In this document: positions 17,623 to 26,751 of the stretch, piece after piece
Layout of the letters: each line of letters opens with the position of its first letter
Position numbering within the stretch: the stretch's first letter is position 1
NCBI GenBank assembly: GCA_964527595.1
Contig: CAZGPI010000006.1
Span: 1 to 64,000 of the forward strand
Origin: GWF2-38-10 sp964527595
Lineage (GTDB): Bacteria; Babelota; Babeliae; Babelales; RVW-14
Length of the DNA: 64,000 nt
Reading direction: 5' to 3'
Notes under the pieces: model-generated
Told to the model about the DNA's origin: nothing
What the model saw: the letters and a program-made list of their open reading frames with translations, nothing else
The model's database searches: none
Translations under genes and position numbers: made by a program

Positions 17623-19236
17623 TTAAAAACCCGGTAAAATATTAAATGGAGATGCCGATGGTTTTGTTATATGTAATAAGCGGGCAAGTGTACATGGGAT
17701 TTGTTGTATGCATATCTTTTCTTCAATAATCTTATGATTGAGTTTGCCAGGTTGGTAAAAAATCAGCGGGACATGTGTATCGCAATCATAAGGTGTGCAA
17801 TGTGATGTTCCTGTTGCATAATGAGTGATTTGGCAATATGGGGCTGGCTGGCAGAGAATTTCACCCGTTCGGCCGGGAAATAGTTGCGTCTTATAAAAAC
17901 TGGCAAATTGGTTGAGTCGGACATTTTTTGTGGCAAGTTCTTGATAGGTCCACGCATCTTTGATGCCGGGATATTTTTTCAGAAAGTCTCGCAATGCAAT
18001 AAGGACGGCATTTTGTGTTTTGGAGTCAAGGGAACTAAGTCTTTCGTGGTTAAGCCAAAACGAATTTGGTTCAAATGCTTTGACGATATCTGATATTTTG
18101 AAAGTTTTTTCAATTTCTTCATTCATCGCTTTAATGATAGTATTCGCCATGATTCTTCGTGCCGATGTAAAACCTTTGAGCCGTTGAATTTCTGGTATTG
18201 GGGCAATGCCATGATCGGCTGTCAAAACGAGTAGGCAGTTGCTCGCACCGACTTTTCTGTGTAAAAACGTTATAAAATCATTCAATTGTCGGTCAAGATG
18301 ATAAATAGTATCAGTAGATTCTAGGCTATCGGGCCCAAAAAGATGGGTAAGTAAATCAAGCTGACTTAACGAAACCCACAATAACATCCGATCATTTGTT
18401 TGGGTGTCCAGGTTTTTATTAACACATTTTTTTGCAAGGTCCAATAGCATTTTGTTTGCTATTGGTGTTCTAATTAAAAAGGAAAAAGGCGAGGTTGGTT
18501 TTTCGGTGAGTGTTGAGGCTGAATTATTGACATAGCTTTCATTGGCTCCGGCAAATTTATAGTTTCTTATATAAGGATAATTGTATTCAGGGGCATCCAA
18601 CTTAAAACATGGTTGCCAGGTGTATCCAGTGTATTGGGTGTTAATGCTTTTATTAAATTCTCTCACCCATAGTGGAATATCATCAAAGTATTTTTTACTT
18701 GAAGCAAAACAGCCTTGTTGTTCATCAAACCACAAAGCTTTGCCCATTTTGCCAGCAATAGCAATTGCCGGATAAGATTTTATGCTGAGAGCAAATACTT
18801 TTGTTGGCGTGCTTGGCGTAGTAAATTGTAAAAATTGGTCCGATAAATTATCGACCATTGCATGGTGGTCAGACTTAGCGACTATCGGATCTGGGTCTGT
18901 TTCAAAACGAACCTTGTTCCCTTGTTGGTCGAGCCATTGATTGGTTACGCCACCATGATCTTTTGGATAGCAGCCTGTGCTTAGGCTATTGTGTCCGGTT
19001 GTTGTTTCTGGAATGCCGTGAGGGTGGATAGCGTTTGTGTATACAATTCCGTTATCTAAAAGTTTTTTAAATCCATAGTTAAAGTTTTTCTGAAGTTTTG
19101 GAAAATAATGATAAGCAAATTGATCAATAACAATAACAACGGTAATTTTAGGAGCCTGATTTGGTGCCGAGTAGCACAGATGCCAAGAAAATAAGAAGGC
19201 AAGTAATTGAGACGTTTTCTGCCAGGTAAGGTTCAT
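17623..19236 (-). CDS. Exported alkaline-phosphatase-superfamily phosphohydrolase (PafA/phosphodiesterase-like), upstream copy
   Basis: The 537-residue product is a paralogue of the next gene, with the same layout throughout. It has an N-terminal signal segment (about residues 1-25), VIDQFAYHYF, the nucleophile region PETTTGHNSLSTG, LTADHGIAPIPE and YATGTSHCTPY. In one position the downstream copy has GHATI where this has GHNSL, so substrate preference may differ. AAAGGA precedes the ATG. Tandem copies with a 10-nt gap suggest a local duplication and joint expression, plausibly to scavenge phosphate from host metabolites. Confidence 0.85.
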   Translation of the reverse strand: MNLTWQKTSQLLAFLFSWHLCYSAPNQAPKITVVIVIDQFAYHYFPKLQKNFNYGFKKLLDNGIVYTNAIHPHGIPETTTGHNSLSTGCYPKDHGGVTNQWLDQQGNKVRFETDPDPIVAKSDHHAMVDNLSDQFLQFTTPSTPTKVFALSIKSYPAIAIAGKMGKALWFDEQQGCFASSKKYFDDIPLWVREFNKSINTQYTGYTWQPCFKLDAPEYNYPYIRNYKFAGANESYVNNSASTLTEKPTSPFSFLIRTPIANKMLLDLAKKCVNKNLDTQTNDRMLLWVSLSQLDLLTHLFGPDSLESTDTIYHLDRQLNDFITFLHRKVGASNCLLVLTADHGIAPIPEIQRLKGFTSARRIMANTIIKAMNEEIEKTFKISDIVKAFEPNSFWLNHERLSSLDSKTQNAVLIALRDFLKKYPGIKDAWTYQELATKNVRLNQFASFYKTQLFPGRTGEILCQPAPYCQITHYATGTSHCTPYDCDTHVPLIFYQPGKLNHKIIEEKICIQQIPCTLARLLHITKPSASPFNILPGF

Positions 19237-19419
19237 AGTGTCCTTTCATAAATTTCTTTTTTCGTTAAATGTCTCCCCCGCAATTAACGATATGGTTATA
19301 TTTATTACATTGTATACTCTGCTTGATCAATAAAAGGTATAAAACGTGGTATGTTTAATCGTATTGGGCTAAAATAAGGCATTATTGAATTTAGGAAAAT
19401 GGGTTGTCGTGAGGCTTTT

Positions 19420-20439
19420 ATGAAAAAAATAGGCGTAGTGATTTTCTTTTTACTTTCAGTCATTCGGCTTACTGCATTAAGTGTTTATATTACTAATGAC
19501 AATGCAGATATGGTTAATGGGAAAAAGATATGCATACGATTGAGTTTCGATCCAGGCGAAGCTGCAATTTATAAAGATACCCTTTGTTTGTCGGTTGATA
19601 CCCCCGAGCTTGAGCTTAAGGGGTGGCGTACAACGGCACAGGCGCCAGTAATTTATGTGGCGAATTTCAAAAAAAACTCCAGACTTTTTACCGAGTCGTT
19701 TAACTTAGAAATTCTTATTGATTTTGCAAGTAAAGAAAAGCAAAAACAAATCAAAGCATTACAAGAATCTTATTTAAGTATTTCCTTGTTAATGTTGACC
19801 AAATCAGGGGAAAATAGGGCTGTAAATGTTATGACCCCGCTTAAAGCATTAGATATTGCAGTTGATTTTTCATTAGCCACCACATCAACGACATTGCCTC
19901 TTTATTCAGAATATACATCGACCTTGTTGCCATACCAGCGTTCATTTGAGTTTTTTAATCGTACGAAGCGCTTTGTCGGTAAGCAAGATGTTAATGAAGT
20001 TCTCGTAATAGATCGTACGAAGGATCTTGGGGCGGTTTTGCGTCAGCAAGTTTTCGCTTTATTCTCATTGTTTCCATTCTATAAGGTTTATGGAGTGTTC
20101 TGGGTGCTTTGGTTGCTACTGATCTTTTGTTTGTTTTACCCATCGGCTCATTTTGTCGCGCTTTTGTCCCGACGTTTGTATGGTGAGTTATTTGCCTTGA
20201 TAAATGTATTTTTGATAACCAGTTCTTGGTGGTTGTTACGCGCTTATATTGCACCACATGTTTGGTATGGGATAATGTGTGCTTTTTGTGTTCCAGGCTC
20301 ATGTTACTATTTGTGGGGTGGTACCAAGACGTTTCTTGGTCGAATTAAGGTATTGATAGGAATCATTTTTGCGGTTGCATTTTTGCCATTACTGGCATTG
20401 GCATATATGCATAATAATTTTGATTTACTCTTAAAATAA
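19420..20439 (+). CDS. Exported/membrane protein of unknown function
   Basis: The 339-residue product has an N-terminal signal segment (about residues 1-21), an extracytoplasmic beta-rich region of about 190 residues, and three to four hydrophobic helices at the C-terminus. The soluble part has a DPGEAAIYKDTL pattern weakly like the N-terminal domain of DsbD, but the membrane part lacks the paired cysteines of DsbD, so I do not assign it. The ATG at 19420 has GAGG 5 nt upstream. The gene is divergent from the phosphatase pair and ends at a shared terminator. Confidence 0.7.
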   Translation: MKKIGVVIFFLLSVIRLTALSVYITNDNADMVNGKKICIRLSFDPGEAAIYKDTLCLSVDTPELELKGWRTTAQAPVIYVANFKKNSRLFTESFNLEILIDFASKEKQKQIKALQESYLSISLLMLTKSGENRAVNVMTPLKALDIAVDFSLATTSTTLPLYSEYTSTLLPYQRSFEFFNRTKRFVGKQDVNEVLVIDRTKDLGAVLRQQVFALFSLFPFYKVYGVFWVLWLLLIFCLFYPSAHFVALLSRRLYGELFALINVFLITSSWWLLRAYIAPHVWYGIMCAFCVPGSCYYLWGGTKTFLGRIKVLIGIIFAVAFLPLLALAYMHNNFDLLLK

Positions 20440-20449
20440 AAAGACAAAA

Positions 20450-20477
20450 AAAAGCGGGCGACGAATCGCCCGCTTTT
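20450..20477. terminator. Bidirectional intrinsic terminator between convergent genes
   Basis: The stem GCGGGCGA/TCGCCCGC (20454-20461 with 20466-20473) has a CGAA loop. It is flanked by an A-run on the left and a T-run on the right. It sits between the stops of the membrane-protein gene (20439, plus) and hpf (20483, minus), so it can serve both. Confidence 0.9.
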
Positions 20478-20482
20478 CAAAT

Positions 20483-20833
20483 TTATGGTTTAAATTGTCC
20501 TTTTTCGGTGTCAGCTTTTCTGAATTTGTCTCGTTGGCGCTCTTTTTCTTTTTTAATAAGCGTTGTCATTTTATCAATTGTTGCATCGATAACAAGGTAC
20601 ATGTCGGGCCCCTCATTGTGTGAATGAAGGTCGTGCGAAGGTGTTTTGAGATGCAACTCTACCGCGTGATGTGGGTGTTGTTTGTTTGCTTTGAGCCAAA
20701 GTTCAGCATATAAAGGAGTCTGATTACCTTCGGCTTTGAGGAGGGTCAAAAATTTATCAAGTTTTTGCAGGGCATGCTCTTCTATTACCGGTGAATGTGG
20801 CATATTGTGGAATGTTATTTTTGTTTTTATCAT
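20483..20833 (-). CDS. hpf: Ribosome hibernation-promoting factor (HPF/RaiA family, short form)
   Basis: The 116-residue product has the beta-alpha-beta-beta-beta-alpha pattern of the short HPF/YfiA group. Examples are ITFHNMPHSPVIEEHALQKL, an acidic and His-rich central strand, and the final helix DATIDKMTTLIKKEKERQRD. Such proteins bind the 30S A and P sites and inactivate ribosomes in stationary phase. The start at ATG 20833 is fixed by AAGGAG with 6-nt spacing. It follows lptB by 60 nt. Confidence 0.85.
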   Translation of the reverse strand: MIKTKITFHNMPHSPVIEEHALQKLDKFLTLLKAEGNQTPLYAELWLKANKQHPHHAVELHLKTPSHDLHSHNEGPDMYLVIDATIDKMTTLIKKEKERQRDKFRKADTEKGQFKP

Positions 20834-20893
20834 CGCTTCTCCTTCATTGCTTGTCACGTTTATGTGACCTGTCGGTTTAGTTTTGATCGCTAT

Positions 20894-21670
20894 TTACAAA
20901 AAACGCTGAGCCATTTCCCCATAGAATTGATTACCAAGATATGAGTCTTTCGTCAAATTATTTTCTAAAATATCTTTAGTTTTTCCCGAGCAAACAACTT
21001 GGCCGTTAAGAATTACATAGACTTGTTGTGCCATCGAAAGTAGTTGCTCGACATGGTGATCAGATATTAAGACGGCTATTCCTGCTTGAGCAATATCGGT
21101 AAATATTTTTTTTAGTTCATAAATAGATTTTGGATCGACGCCTGCAAATGGTTCGTCGAGCATTATTCCCTTAGGGTGCATGAGCAGTGCGCGAACTACT
21201 TCGAGTTTTCTTTTTTGTCCGCCAGAAAGCGTTGAGGTTTGTTGCTTAACCGTTGTTGAAAGTGATGTGTGTTCAAGCCATTTGGTATATTCTTCTTTGA
21301 AGGTTTCCCATAGTTGGTTTTGCCATGCTGGATGGTGGTCAAAGACGAGTTTAAGATTTTCAAGCACCGTCATTTGCTGAAAGAGTGCCGTGTGTTGAGG
21401 GAGGTATACCAGCCCAAGTTCTATGCGTTTATAAATCGGAAAATCATTAATAAGTTGCCCATCAATAAACATACGATTTTGCTTGTTTATTTGGTCAACA
21501 AGAGGTGTTTGATGGAGGCCAAGGATTGTTTTGAGCAGCGTTGTTTTTCCCGCTCCATTGGGACCGAGTAGGGCAACGATACTTCCATGGCTTACCTTTA
21601 GGCAAACCGATTGAAGGATTTTCTTTTGCCCTAGGGTCTGACTTAAATTTTCTATCGTTAAAAAATCCAT
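20894..21670 (-). CDS. lptB: LPS export ABC transporter ATP-binding protein LptB
   Basis: The 258-residue ABC ATPase powers extraction of LPS from the inner membrane with LptFG. Motifs are Walker A GPNGAGKTT (residues 36-44), signature LSGGQKRKLE, Walker B IMLDEPFAGVDP and H-loop ISDHHVE. GVDPKSI and the C-terminal YLGNQF segment are typical of LptB rather than LivF/LivG. A GTG at 21679 overlapping the der stop is an alternative start. LptF, LptG, LptA and LptC are not seen nearby. Confidence 0.87.
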   Translation of the reverse strand: MDFLTIENLSQTLGQKKILQSVCLKVSHGSIVALLGPNGAGKTTLLKTILGLHQTPLVDQINKQNRMFIDGQLINDFPIYKRIELGLVYLPQHTALFQQMTVLENLKLVFDHHPAWQNQLWETFKEEYTKWLEHTSLSTTVKQQTSTLSGGQKRKLEVVRALLMHPKGIMLDEPFAGVDPKSIYELKKIFTDIAQAGIAVLISDHHVEQLLSMAQQVYVILNGQVVCSGKTKDILENNLTKDSYLGNQFYGEMAQRFL

Positions 21671-21671
21671 A

Positions 21672-22994
21672 TTAATCACGCTTTAGCAAAAAGTGAACGG
21701 GGCATCCTTTGAGGTCGAATTCCTTACGGAGTATATTTTCTATGCAATTTTGTTCAGATTGGCCAAACCATTCAGGCTTATTAACTCTGAGCACAAAGGT
21801 TGGTATGTTCGATTTTAGTGCACGAATACTTGTTACTTTTAGTTCAATGCCACCGTGGTAAAGAAACTTTTTCTTAAGCCCTTCTTTTACGATTTCTTTA
21901 AGAATGGTTTCATCAAATTCTTGTATGCCTCGTTGCCAGACTTTTTGTAATTCAGCAAATATGCGGCCAATGTTCTTTTTGGTTAAGCATGAAGCATTAA
22001 GAACGGGTAATTTACTGAGTACGAAAGCATATTCTTCAAGGCTTTGATCTAACATTAGCTTGTTGTATTCGGTCAGCAAATCTGTTTTATTAAGAACAAC
22101 GTGCATGTATTTTTTGCTTTCATAAACATAAAACAATAGCTTGAGTTCTTGATCAGATATTTTTCCCTGTGAAGCATCGATCATGACAATAACGGTATCG
22201 GCTTGATTAACGGCGGCGAATGAGCTTCTGACCATTAATGATTCAAGGTCGTCGTTTATACGAGCTGATTTACGAACGCCGGCGGTGTCAATTAACTTAA
22301 TAAGGTCGCTGCAATAAAAAACATTTTGAGAAACTGCTTCGCGGGTGGTTCCGGCAATATCAGAAACAATAGATCTTTCTTGATCAGCCAAAAGATTCAT
22401 CAGCGATGATTTACCAACGTTTGGCTTACCTATAATTGCCACGCGGTGTGCTGGGACATCAATTTCATGGCCTTCATTTGCTTCAAGAAGATTAACAACG
22501 GTGTCCAGAAGTGTGCCGATGCCCATACTGTGAACACCAGAAACTTGGAGAATTGTTTTGCAGCCTAGTGAATAAAAATCGGGCATTGTTTCTACAAGTG
22601 CTGATTGGCAGTCTGCTTTGTTAATCAATAGGACGATTGGTTTTTTGGTCCTGTACAAAAGACTTAATAGCGCACGGTCTTCTTCGACTAATCCGTTTTT
22701 ACCATCAACAACAAATAGGAGGACAGCAGCATCATGAAGAAGGCCATGGACCTTTTCTTGAGCTTGTCGGCATAAAGGATCGGCGACTTTTTTGGGAGAG
22801 ATGCCGCCAGTATCTATGAGTTCAAATGTTTGATCTTTCCACGTCATGACTTCTTCAATATAATCACGCGTTACTCCCTCGCGGTCAAAAACAATGCTAG
22901 ATTTAGCACTTGTGAGGCGATTAAAAAGCGTTGATTTGCCGACGTTTGTTCGACCAACGAGAAGTACTTTAGGAAGTTTTTTAGGCTTTGCCAT
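21672..22994 (-). CDS. der: Ribosome biogenesis GTPase Der (EngA)
   Basis: The 440-residue product has two consecutive GTPase domains and a C-terminal KH-like domain, the unique Der architecture. The first G1 motif is GRTNVGKST (residues 14-22) and the second GKPNVGKSS (about 189). NKAD and NKTD are the matching G4 motifs. Der is required for 50S subunit assembly. The gene lies 65 nt downstream of dnaX and its stop abuts lptB. Confidence 0.95.
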   Translation of the reverse strand: MAKPKKLPKVLLVGRTNVGKSTLFNRLTSAKSSIVFDREGVTRDYIEEVMTWKDQTFELIDTGGISPKKVADPLCRQAQEKVHGLLHDAAVLLFVVDGKNGLVEEDRALLSLLYRTKKPIVLLINKADCQSALVETMPDFYSLGCKTILQVSGVHSMGIGTLLDTVVNLLEANEGHEIDVPAHRVAIIGKPNVGKSSLMNLLADQERSIVSDIAGTTREAVSQNVFYCSDLIKLIDTAGVRKSARINDDLESLMVRSSFAAVNQADTVIVMIDASQGKISDQELKLLFYVYESKKYMHVVLNKTDLLTEYNKLMLDQSLEEYAFVLSKLPVLNASCLTKKNIGRIFAELQKVWQRGIQEFDETILKEIVKEGLKKKFLYHGGIELKVTSIRALKSNIPTFVLRVNKPEWFGQSEQNCIENILRKEFDLKGCPVHFLLKRD

Positions 22995-23059
22995 AAAAAT
23001 GATGCCGTTCTGTATAGCTCGAGACGATTTTCTTATGCTTAGCGAACGTCTCGATAGGG

Positions 23060-24862
23060 TTATTCTTTCAACTTCCTTATTTTACCTGGAAAATGGCTTA
23101 TTATCAAGTTTGCAAGCGGCCACGCATCTTTATCATCAATGTTTATTGGTTCAAGATTTATGTTTGTATTTAATTGGGCATTTTGCATTGTTGGTTTGCC
23201 GCCAAAGTTCGCTTTTTTATATGGTGCCTGACCACCAATCGGTGGTCGTGGTGTTGGATATGCGCTTTTTGTGGCCGATTCGGCAGGTTTTTGAGGTGGA
23301 ATGCTTTGGTAAAGCGGCTGCTGTGGCGCTGAACTTGATATTACAGGGTCTTGGAAATGTATATCTTTGTATTCTGGAAAACAGCTTATAAAAAGAGGAA
23401 GCCATGTTTTTTTGCATTCCTCGAGTTTTTCTTTGAAAAACTTACTGTTTGAATTGAGTTCGGCGATAAACAAGTTGCCGGTATTGTGCGGCCCAACCGC
23501 TTTGGCTTGTGCAAAAATCGATGAAAGTAGGTCGTCGGATAATTGTGTAATTTTCTGGAGAAAAAGCGCCCAAGGTTCACGGGCAATATGAGCTACGTTT
23601 TGTTGGGGTGGCTTTGGGCTGGTTGCTTGAACGTTAACAGGGTCGGCGCTAGGTTTTGGGACAATTACGGGGTCTCTTTGTATATTGTGTACTGGTTTTG
23701 ACGATGATTGTCCGGAGGTATTCGATTTGATGATTTGTTCCAAGTCAACAATATTTACTTGTGCGCACAATTGCAAAAGAACCATTTCTAGGAACGCATG
23801 CTTTTTGTTCGTTTTAAAAAACAATTCTTCTTGCGTCCAGAAAAGTTGAAAAATAGCATGAAGTCTACTTATTGAGCATTTTTGTGCCAGCTGGTTAAGT
23901 TGTTCATTATTTTTTATCCAAGGGGCGAGTGTTGCGGTAGCATTGTATTTGATCCACAAAATGGTACGGCAAAGTTGGATGAGCATGTCCCAGAGTGTTT
24001 GTGGCGAAATGGTTTCGAACGATAGTGCGTGGAGGTGCTCGAGGAGTTTGGTTGGTTGTTGATCAAGCGCTAACTCAAATAGCGTGTAAAGCTCTTGATT
24101 GCTGATCTTACCAAGGACCGATAAAATTGTTTGTTCCGTAATGTGGGAGCATGAAAATCGTACTCGCTCAAGTAGATTTATAGCATCGCGAGCCGATCCT
24201 TCGGTTTCAGCAAGCAGCAGGTCAAGAGCCGTGTCATCAAAGGTGATATTTTCTTGTTTGCAAATGGCGTATAAATGTTTTTTGAGATGTTCATTTTCAA
24301 TTGGCGTGAAGATCACCTGAAAACAGCGCGAAAGAACGGTTTGTGGAATTTTTTGTGTTTCGGTAGTTGCCAATATAAAAAGAACGGACATTGGAGGTTC
24401 TTCTAATATTTTAAGAAAGGCGTTAAATGCCGCTTTGCTGAGCATGTGCGCTTCATCAATGAGATAAACTTTTTTCTTACCTATGAGCGGCATGTACGAT
24501 GATGAATCTATTATTTGGCGAACATTATCCACGCCGGTGTGCGAAGCTGCATCTATTTCAATAAAATCAGGGTGGTGACCATTCATCATAGCAACGCATG
24601 ATTCACAGATTAAGCAGGGGATATTTATAGTTGGGTCTTTTTGAAAAGATTCAAGTTGATGGCAATTGAGTGCGGCGCCAAAGACTCTGGCGGTTGACGT
24701 TTTACCGCATCCGCGTTGGCCTGCAAATAAATAGACAGGAAAAAACTTTTTTAAAAAAAGTCCGTTTTTGAGCATGCGGACCGGGACATCCTGACCAATA
24801 ATATTGGCAAACGTTTTAGGGCGCCATTTGCGTGCTAAATTAAGTTCTCCAAGCGTATTCAT
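23060..24862 (-). CDS. dnaX: DNA polymerase III subunit gamma/tau
   Basis: The 600-residue clamp-loader ATPase starts with the typical LARKWRPKTFANIIGQD. Walker A is GQRGCGKTS (residues 48-56) and the zinc cysteines are C67, C83, C86 and C89. VYLIDEAHMLS is Walker B and LILATTE-like FILATTETQ is sensor 1. The Pro/Gln-rich region after about residue 390 separates the ATPase from a tau-like C-terminal part. The ATG overlaps the stop of the upstream oxidoreductase gene by 4 nt (ATGA). Confidence 0.95.
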   Translation of the reverse strand: MNTLGELNLARKWRPKTFANIIGQDVPVRMLKNGLFLKKFFPVYLFAGQRGCGKTSTARVFGAALNCHQLESFQKDPTINIPCLICESCVAMMNGHHPDFIEIDAASHTGVDNVRQIIDSSSYMPLIGKKKVYLIDEAHMLSKAAFNAFLKILEEPPMSVLFILATTETQKIPQTVLSRCFQVIFTPIENEHLKKHLYAICKQENITFDDTALDLLLAETEGSARDAINLLERVRFSCSHITEQTILSVLGKISNQELYTLFELALDQQPTKLLEHLHALSFETISPQTLWDMLIQLCRTILWIKYNATATLAPWIKNNEQLNQLAQKCSISRLHAIFQLFWTQEELFFKTNKKHAFLEMVLLQLCAQVNIVDLEQIIKSNTSGQSSSKPVHNIQRDPVIVPKPSADPVNVQATSPKPPQQNVAHIAREPWALFLQKITQLSDDLLSSIFAQAKAVGPHNTGNLFIAELNSNSKFFKEKLEECKKTWLPLFISCFPEYKDIHFQDPVISSSAPQQPLYQSIPPQKPAESATKSAYPTPRPPIGGQAPYKKANFGGKPTMQNAQLNTNINLEPINIDDKDAWPLANLIISHFPGKIRKLKE

Positions 24863-25431
24863 ATTTTATGCAAAATTTTTTGAAGGTGTGCCTGTACCGC
24901 TGGTTCATCGAGTTTGTTTACGCTCGTTATTTCATAAATGCTATAATCTTTAATACCAATAAACTTAAAGATTTCTTGAAATTGCCGAGCAATGGCGTTA
25001 CGAGTGATAAACACTTTGTACCACCAAGGCATCGACATTGTCGTAACCATGATTGCTTTTTTTATGTTATGTAGCGGCTTTTCATGCATGTTGCCTGCGT
25101 CTTTCCAGGCAAAATTGGAGATCAGTTCGAACCAGCTTTTAAGGATTCCTGGAACAGAATACCAATAAATGGGGGCAACGATAATAAGCATGTCGGCGGC
25201 CAAGAATCGTTTTTTGTGTTCCTGAAAAAAGGGAAAATCAGCTAGGGCCGAATCTGTTACAGAAGGACCCGCTTTTGGCTGAACGTAAAAAGGTATGTCT
25301 TTTTGGCGTTGGTATAAATCAAGAACATCAACAGAATAATTTTTATTAGTAAGATGAGTGGTAATGTTCTCAAACAAAAAACGATTGAGTGATTTTTTTT
25401 TATCATTAGCCAAAACTGCAAGAACCTTCAT
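24859..25431 (-). CDS. NAD(P)H-dependent oxidoreductase, flavodoxin-like fold
   Basis: The 190-residue product resembles the NAD(P)H:quinone oxidoreductase/KefF/YwrO group. Features are the N-terminal strand KVLAVLANDKKKSLNRFL for FMN phosphate binding and MLIIVAPIYWYSVPGILKSWFE. The substrate is unknown. I chose ATG 25431 with GGAGG 9 nt upstream. It sits between the SRP RNA and dnaX and overlaps dnaX by 4 nt, so it is probably cotranscribed with the replication gene without an obvious functional link. Confidence 0.85.
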   Translation of the reverse strand: MKVLAVLANDKKKSLNRFLFENITTHLTNKNYSVDVLDLYQRQKDIPFYVQPKAGPSVTDSALADFPFFQEHKKRFLAADMLIIVAPIYWYSVPGILKSWFELISNFAWKDAGNMHEKPLHNIKKAIMVTTMSMPWWYKVFITRNAIARQFQEIFKFIGIKDYSIYEITSVNKLDEPAVQAHLQKILHKI

Positions 25432-25470
25432 TTGCCTTTGCCTCCAAGCCAATATCGTTAAAAGACATAA

Positions 25471-25554
25471 GGGGCAAGGTACAGAGATACAAATACGCCT
25501 GCTGCTTCCTTCCGGACCTGACAGATTGTGTATAGTACCAACTTACCTCACCCC
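25471..25554 (-). ncRNA. ffs: Signal recognition particle RNA (4.5S type)
   Basis: The minus-strand RNA contains the conserved SRP hairpin region GTCAGGTCCGGAAGGAAGCA, with the GGAA tetraloop and the Ffh-binding asymmetric loop. Its ends pair (GGGGTGAGGTA with TACCTTGCCCC), giving an 84-nt hairpin like 4.5S RNA without an Alu domain. It lies between tRNA-Ser and the oxidoreductase-dnaX unit; an SRP RNA upstream of dnaX is also known in Bacillus. Confidence 0.95.
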
Positions 25555-25585
25555 AACTTATAATTACCTGGGTCTTATCGTTAAA

Positions 25586-25677
25586 TGGTGGAGAGGGAGG
25601 GATTCGAACCCTCGATGCCCCTTACGGAACATACATGATTTCCAATCATGCGCTTTCGACCGCTCAGCCACCTCTCC
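25586..25677 (-). tRNA. tRNA-Ser (GGA)
   Basis: The acceptor strands GGAGAGG/CCTCTCC pair. The anticodon stem CATGA/TCATG encloses loop TTGGAAA, giving anticodon GGA. A long class II variable arm and a TTCGAAT T-loop are present, and CCA is encoded at 25586-25588. The discriminator is A, whereas G is usual in many bacterial tRNA-Ser. Confidence 0.95.
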
Positions 25678-25686
25678 TTAAATGCT

Positions 25687-26586
25687 TTAACTGTCTGATT
25701 TAACAGGTTCTTCTACTGGTGCTTTAGCTTCTGCCTTGATTGGTGCTGGAGCCTTTACGGCTGGAGCGACAGGAGCTTTTTGTGCCAATTCTGGCTTTGC
25801 TGTTTCTGGTTTGGCGACTGCAGGAGCGACCGCCTTTATTTCTTTAACTGGAACACGGGTGTTCTTTTTTGCTTCAAGTTGTTCTTGTCTCTCACGTTCA
25901 CGTTTTTCTGTAAAGAGTTTTTTGCCTTCGTGAGCTTGTGCTGAAAGATAATCAAGAACAAAGTTGATAGAACGAGGAGAATCGTCATTAGCTGGAATAA
26001 TGATGCTTACGCCTTCAGGATCAGTATTGGTATCAACAAGCGCAATAATTGGAATTCCAAGTCTTGAAGCTTCTTTTACCGCTGCCTGTTCTTTTTTTGC
26101 GTCAACAACAACAAGTGCTGCTGGTGGATATTCGAGCTCAAAAATACCGCCGACATTTTTATCAAGGCGTGCTATTTCTTTGGTGATCATGACAATTTCT
26201 TTTTTCTTGTAGTATGTGCCGCCTTTTTTAACGACATCGCGTAGGTGTAAAAGTCTTGTGATAGCCTTTTTTACTTGTTCAAAGTTGGATAGCGTTCCGC
26301 CGACCCAACGATTAATAACATAAGGCATTTGCAAGTCGGTAGCTATTTTTTGGATAGATACTTGTGCCGGTTTTTTTGTACCAACCCACAATAACGTTCC
26401 GCCTTCAGCAACAACAGCTTTAAGGTAGTTGCCCGCTTTTTCAAGAAGAATAGCAGTTTTAGAAACGTCGATTAAATGGACTTTATTTTTTGCTCCCCAA
26501 ATAAATGGGCGCATTTTTGGGCACCAACGTGCGGTTCTGTGACCGAAGTGGATGCCAGCTTTGAGCATTTCGCGAAGATCCAACAT
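25687..26586 (-). CDS. rpsB: 30S ribosomal protein S2
   Basis: The 299-residue product begins with the family-typical MLKAGIHFGHRT and contains WVGGTLSNF and ALVDTNTDPEGVSIIIPANDDSPRSI. The S2 core ends near residue 225. A Lys/Ala/Pro-rich extension of about 70 residues follows, which is not part of the ordinary S2 fold. AAGG lies 10 nt before the ATG. The usual partner gene tsf does not follow; tRNA-Ser and SRP RNA lie downstream instead. Confidence 0.95.
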   Translation of the reverse strand: MLDLREMLKAGIHFGHRTARWCPKMRPFIWGAKNKVHLIDVSKTAILLEKAGNYLKAVVAEGGTLLWVGTKKPAQVSIQKIATDLQMPYVINRWVGGTLSNFEQVKKAITRLLHLRDVVKKGGTYYKKKEIVMITKEIARLDKNVGGIFELEYPPAALVVVDAKKEQAAVKEASRLGIPIIALVDTNTDPEGVSIIIPANDDSPRSINFVLDYLSAQAHEGKKLFTEKRERERQEQLEAKKNTRVPVKEIKAVAPAVAKPETAKPELAQKAPVAPAVKAPAPIKAEAKAPVEEPVKSDS

Positions 26587-26751
26587 GATATGTTATCCTT
26601 TTGGGTTATAACTATTGCTCCTTGGGTAATATTGCAAAACGCAACATTTAACCACCCTTGTATTTTAAGAAGCAAGATTTTTATGTTTCAACAACAGAAC
26701 AAGTATGCCAAAGACAATCTAAAAATCAAGATAAAAGCGCAATTTCAGCGA

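Noticed and set aside
19420..20439. Thiol:disulfide interchange protein DsbD
   Set aside because: Only a weak pattern in the soluble part fits; the paired membrane cysteines and the thioredoxin domain are missing.
25358..25681. Open frame covering SRP RNA and tRNA-Ser
   Set aside because: It is explained by the RNA genes on the other strand; frames across tRNA genes are common artefacts.
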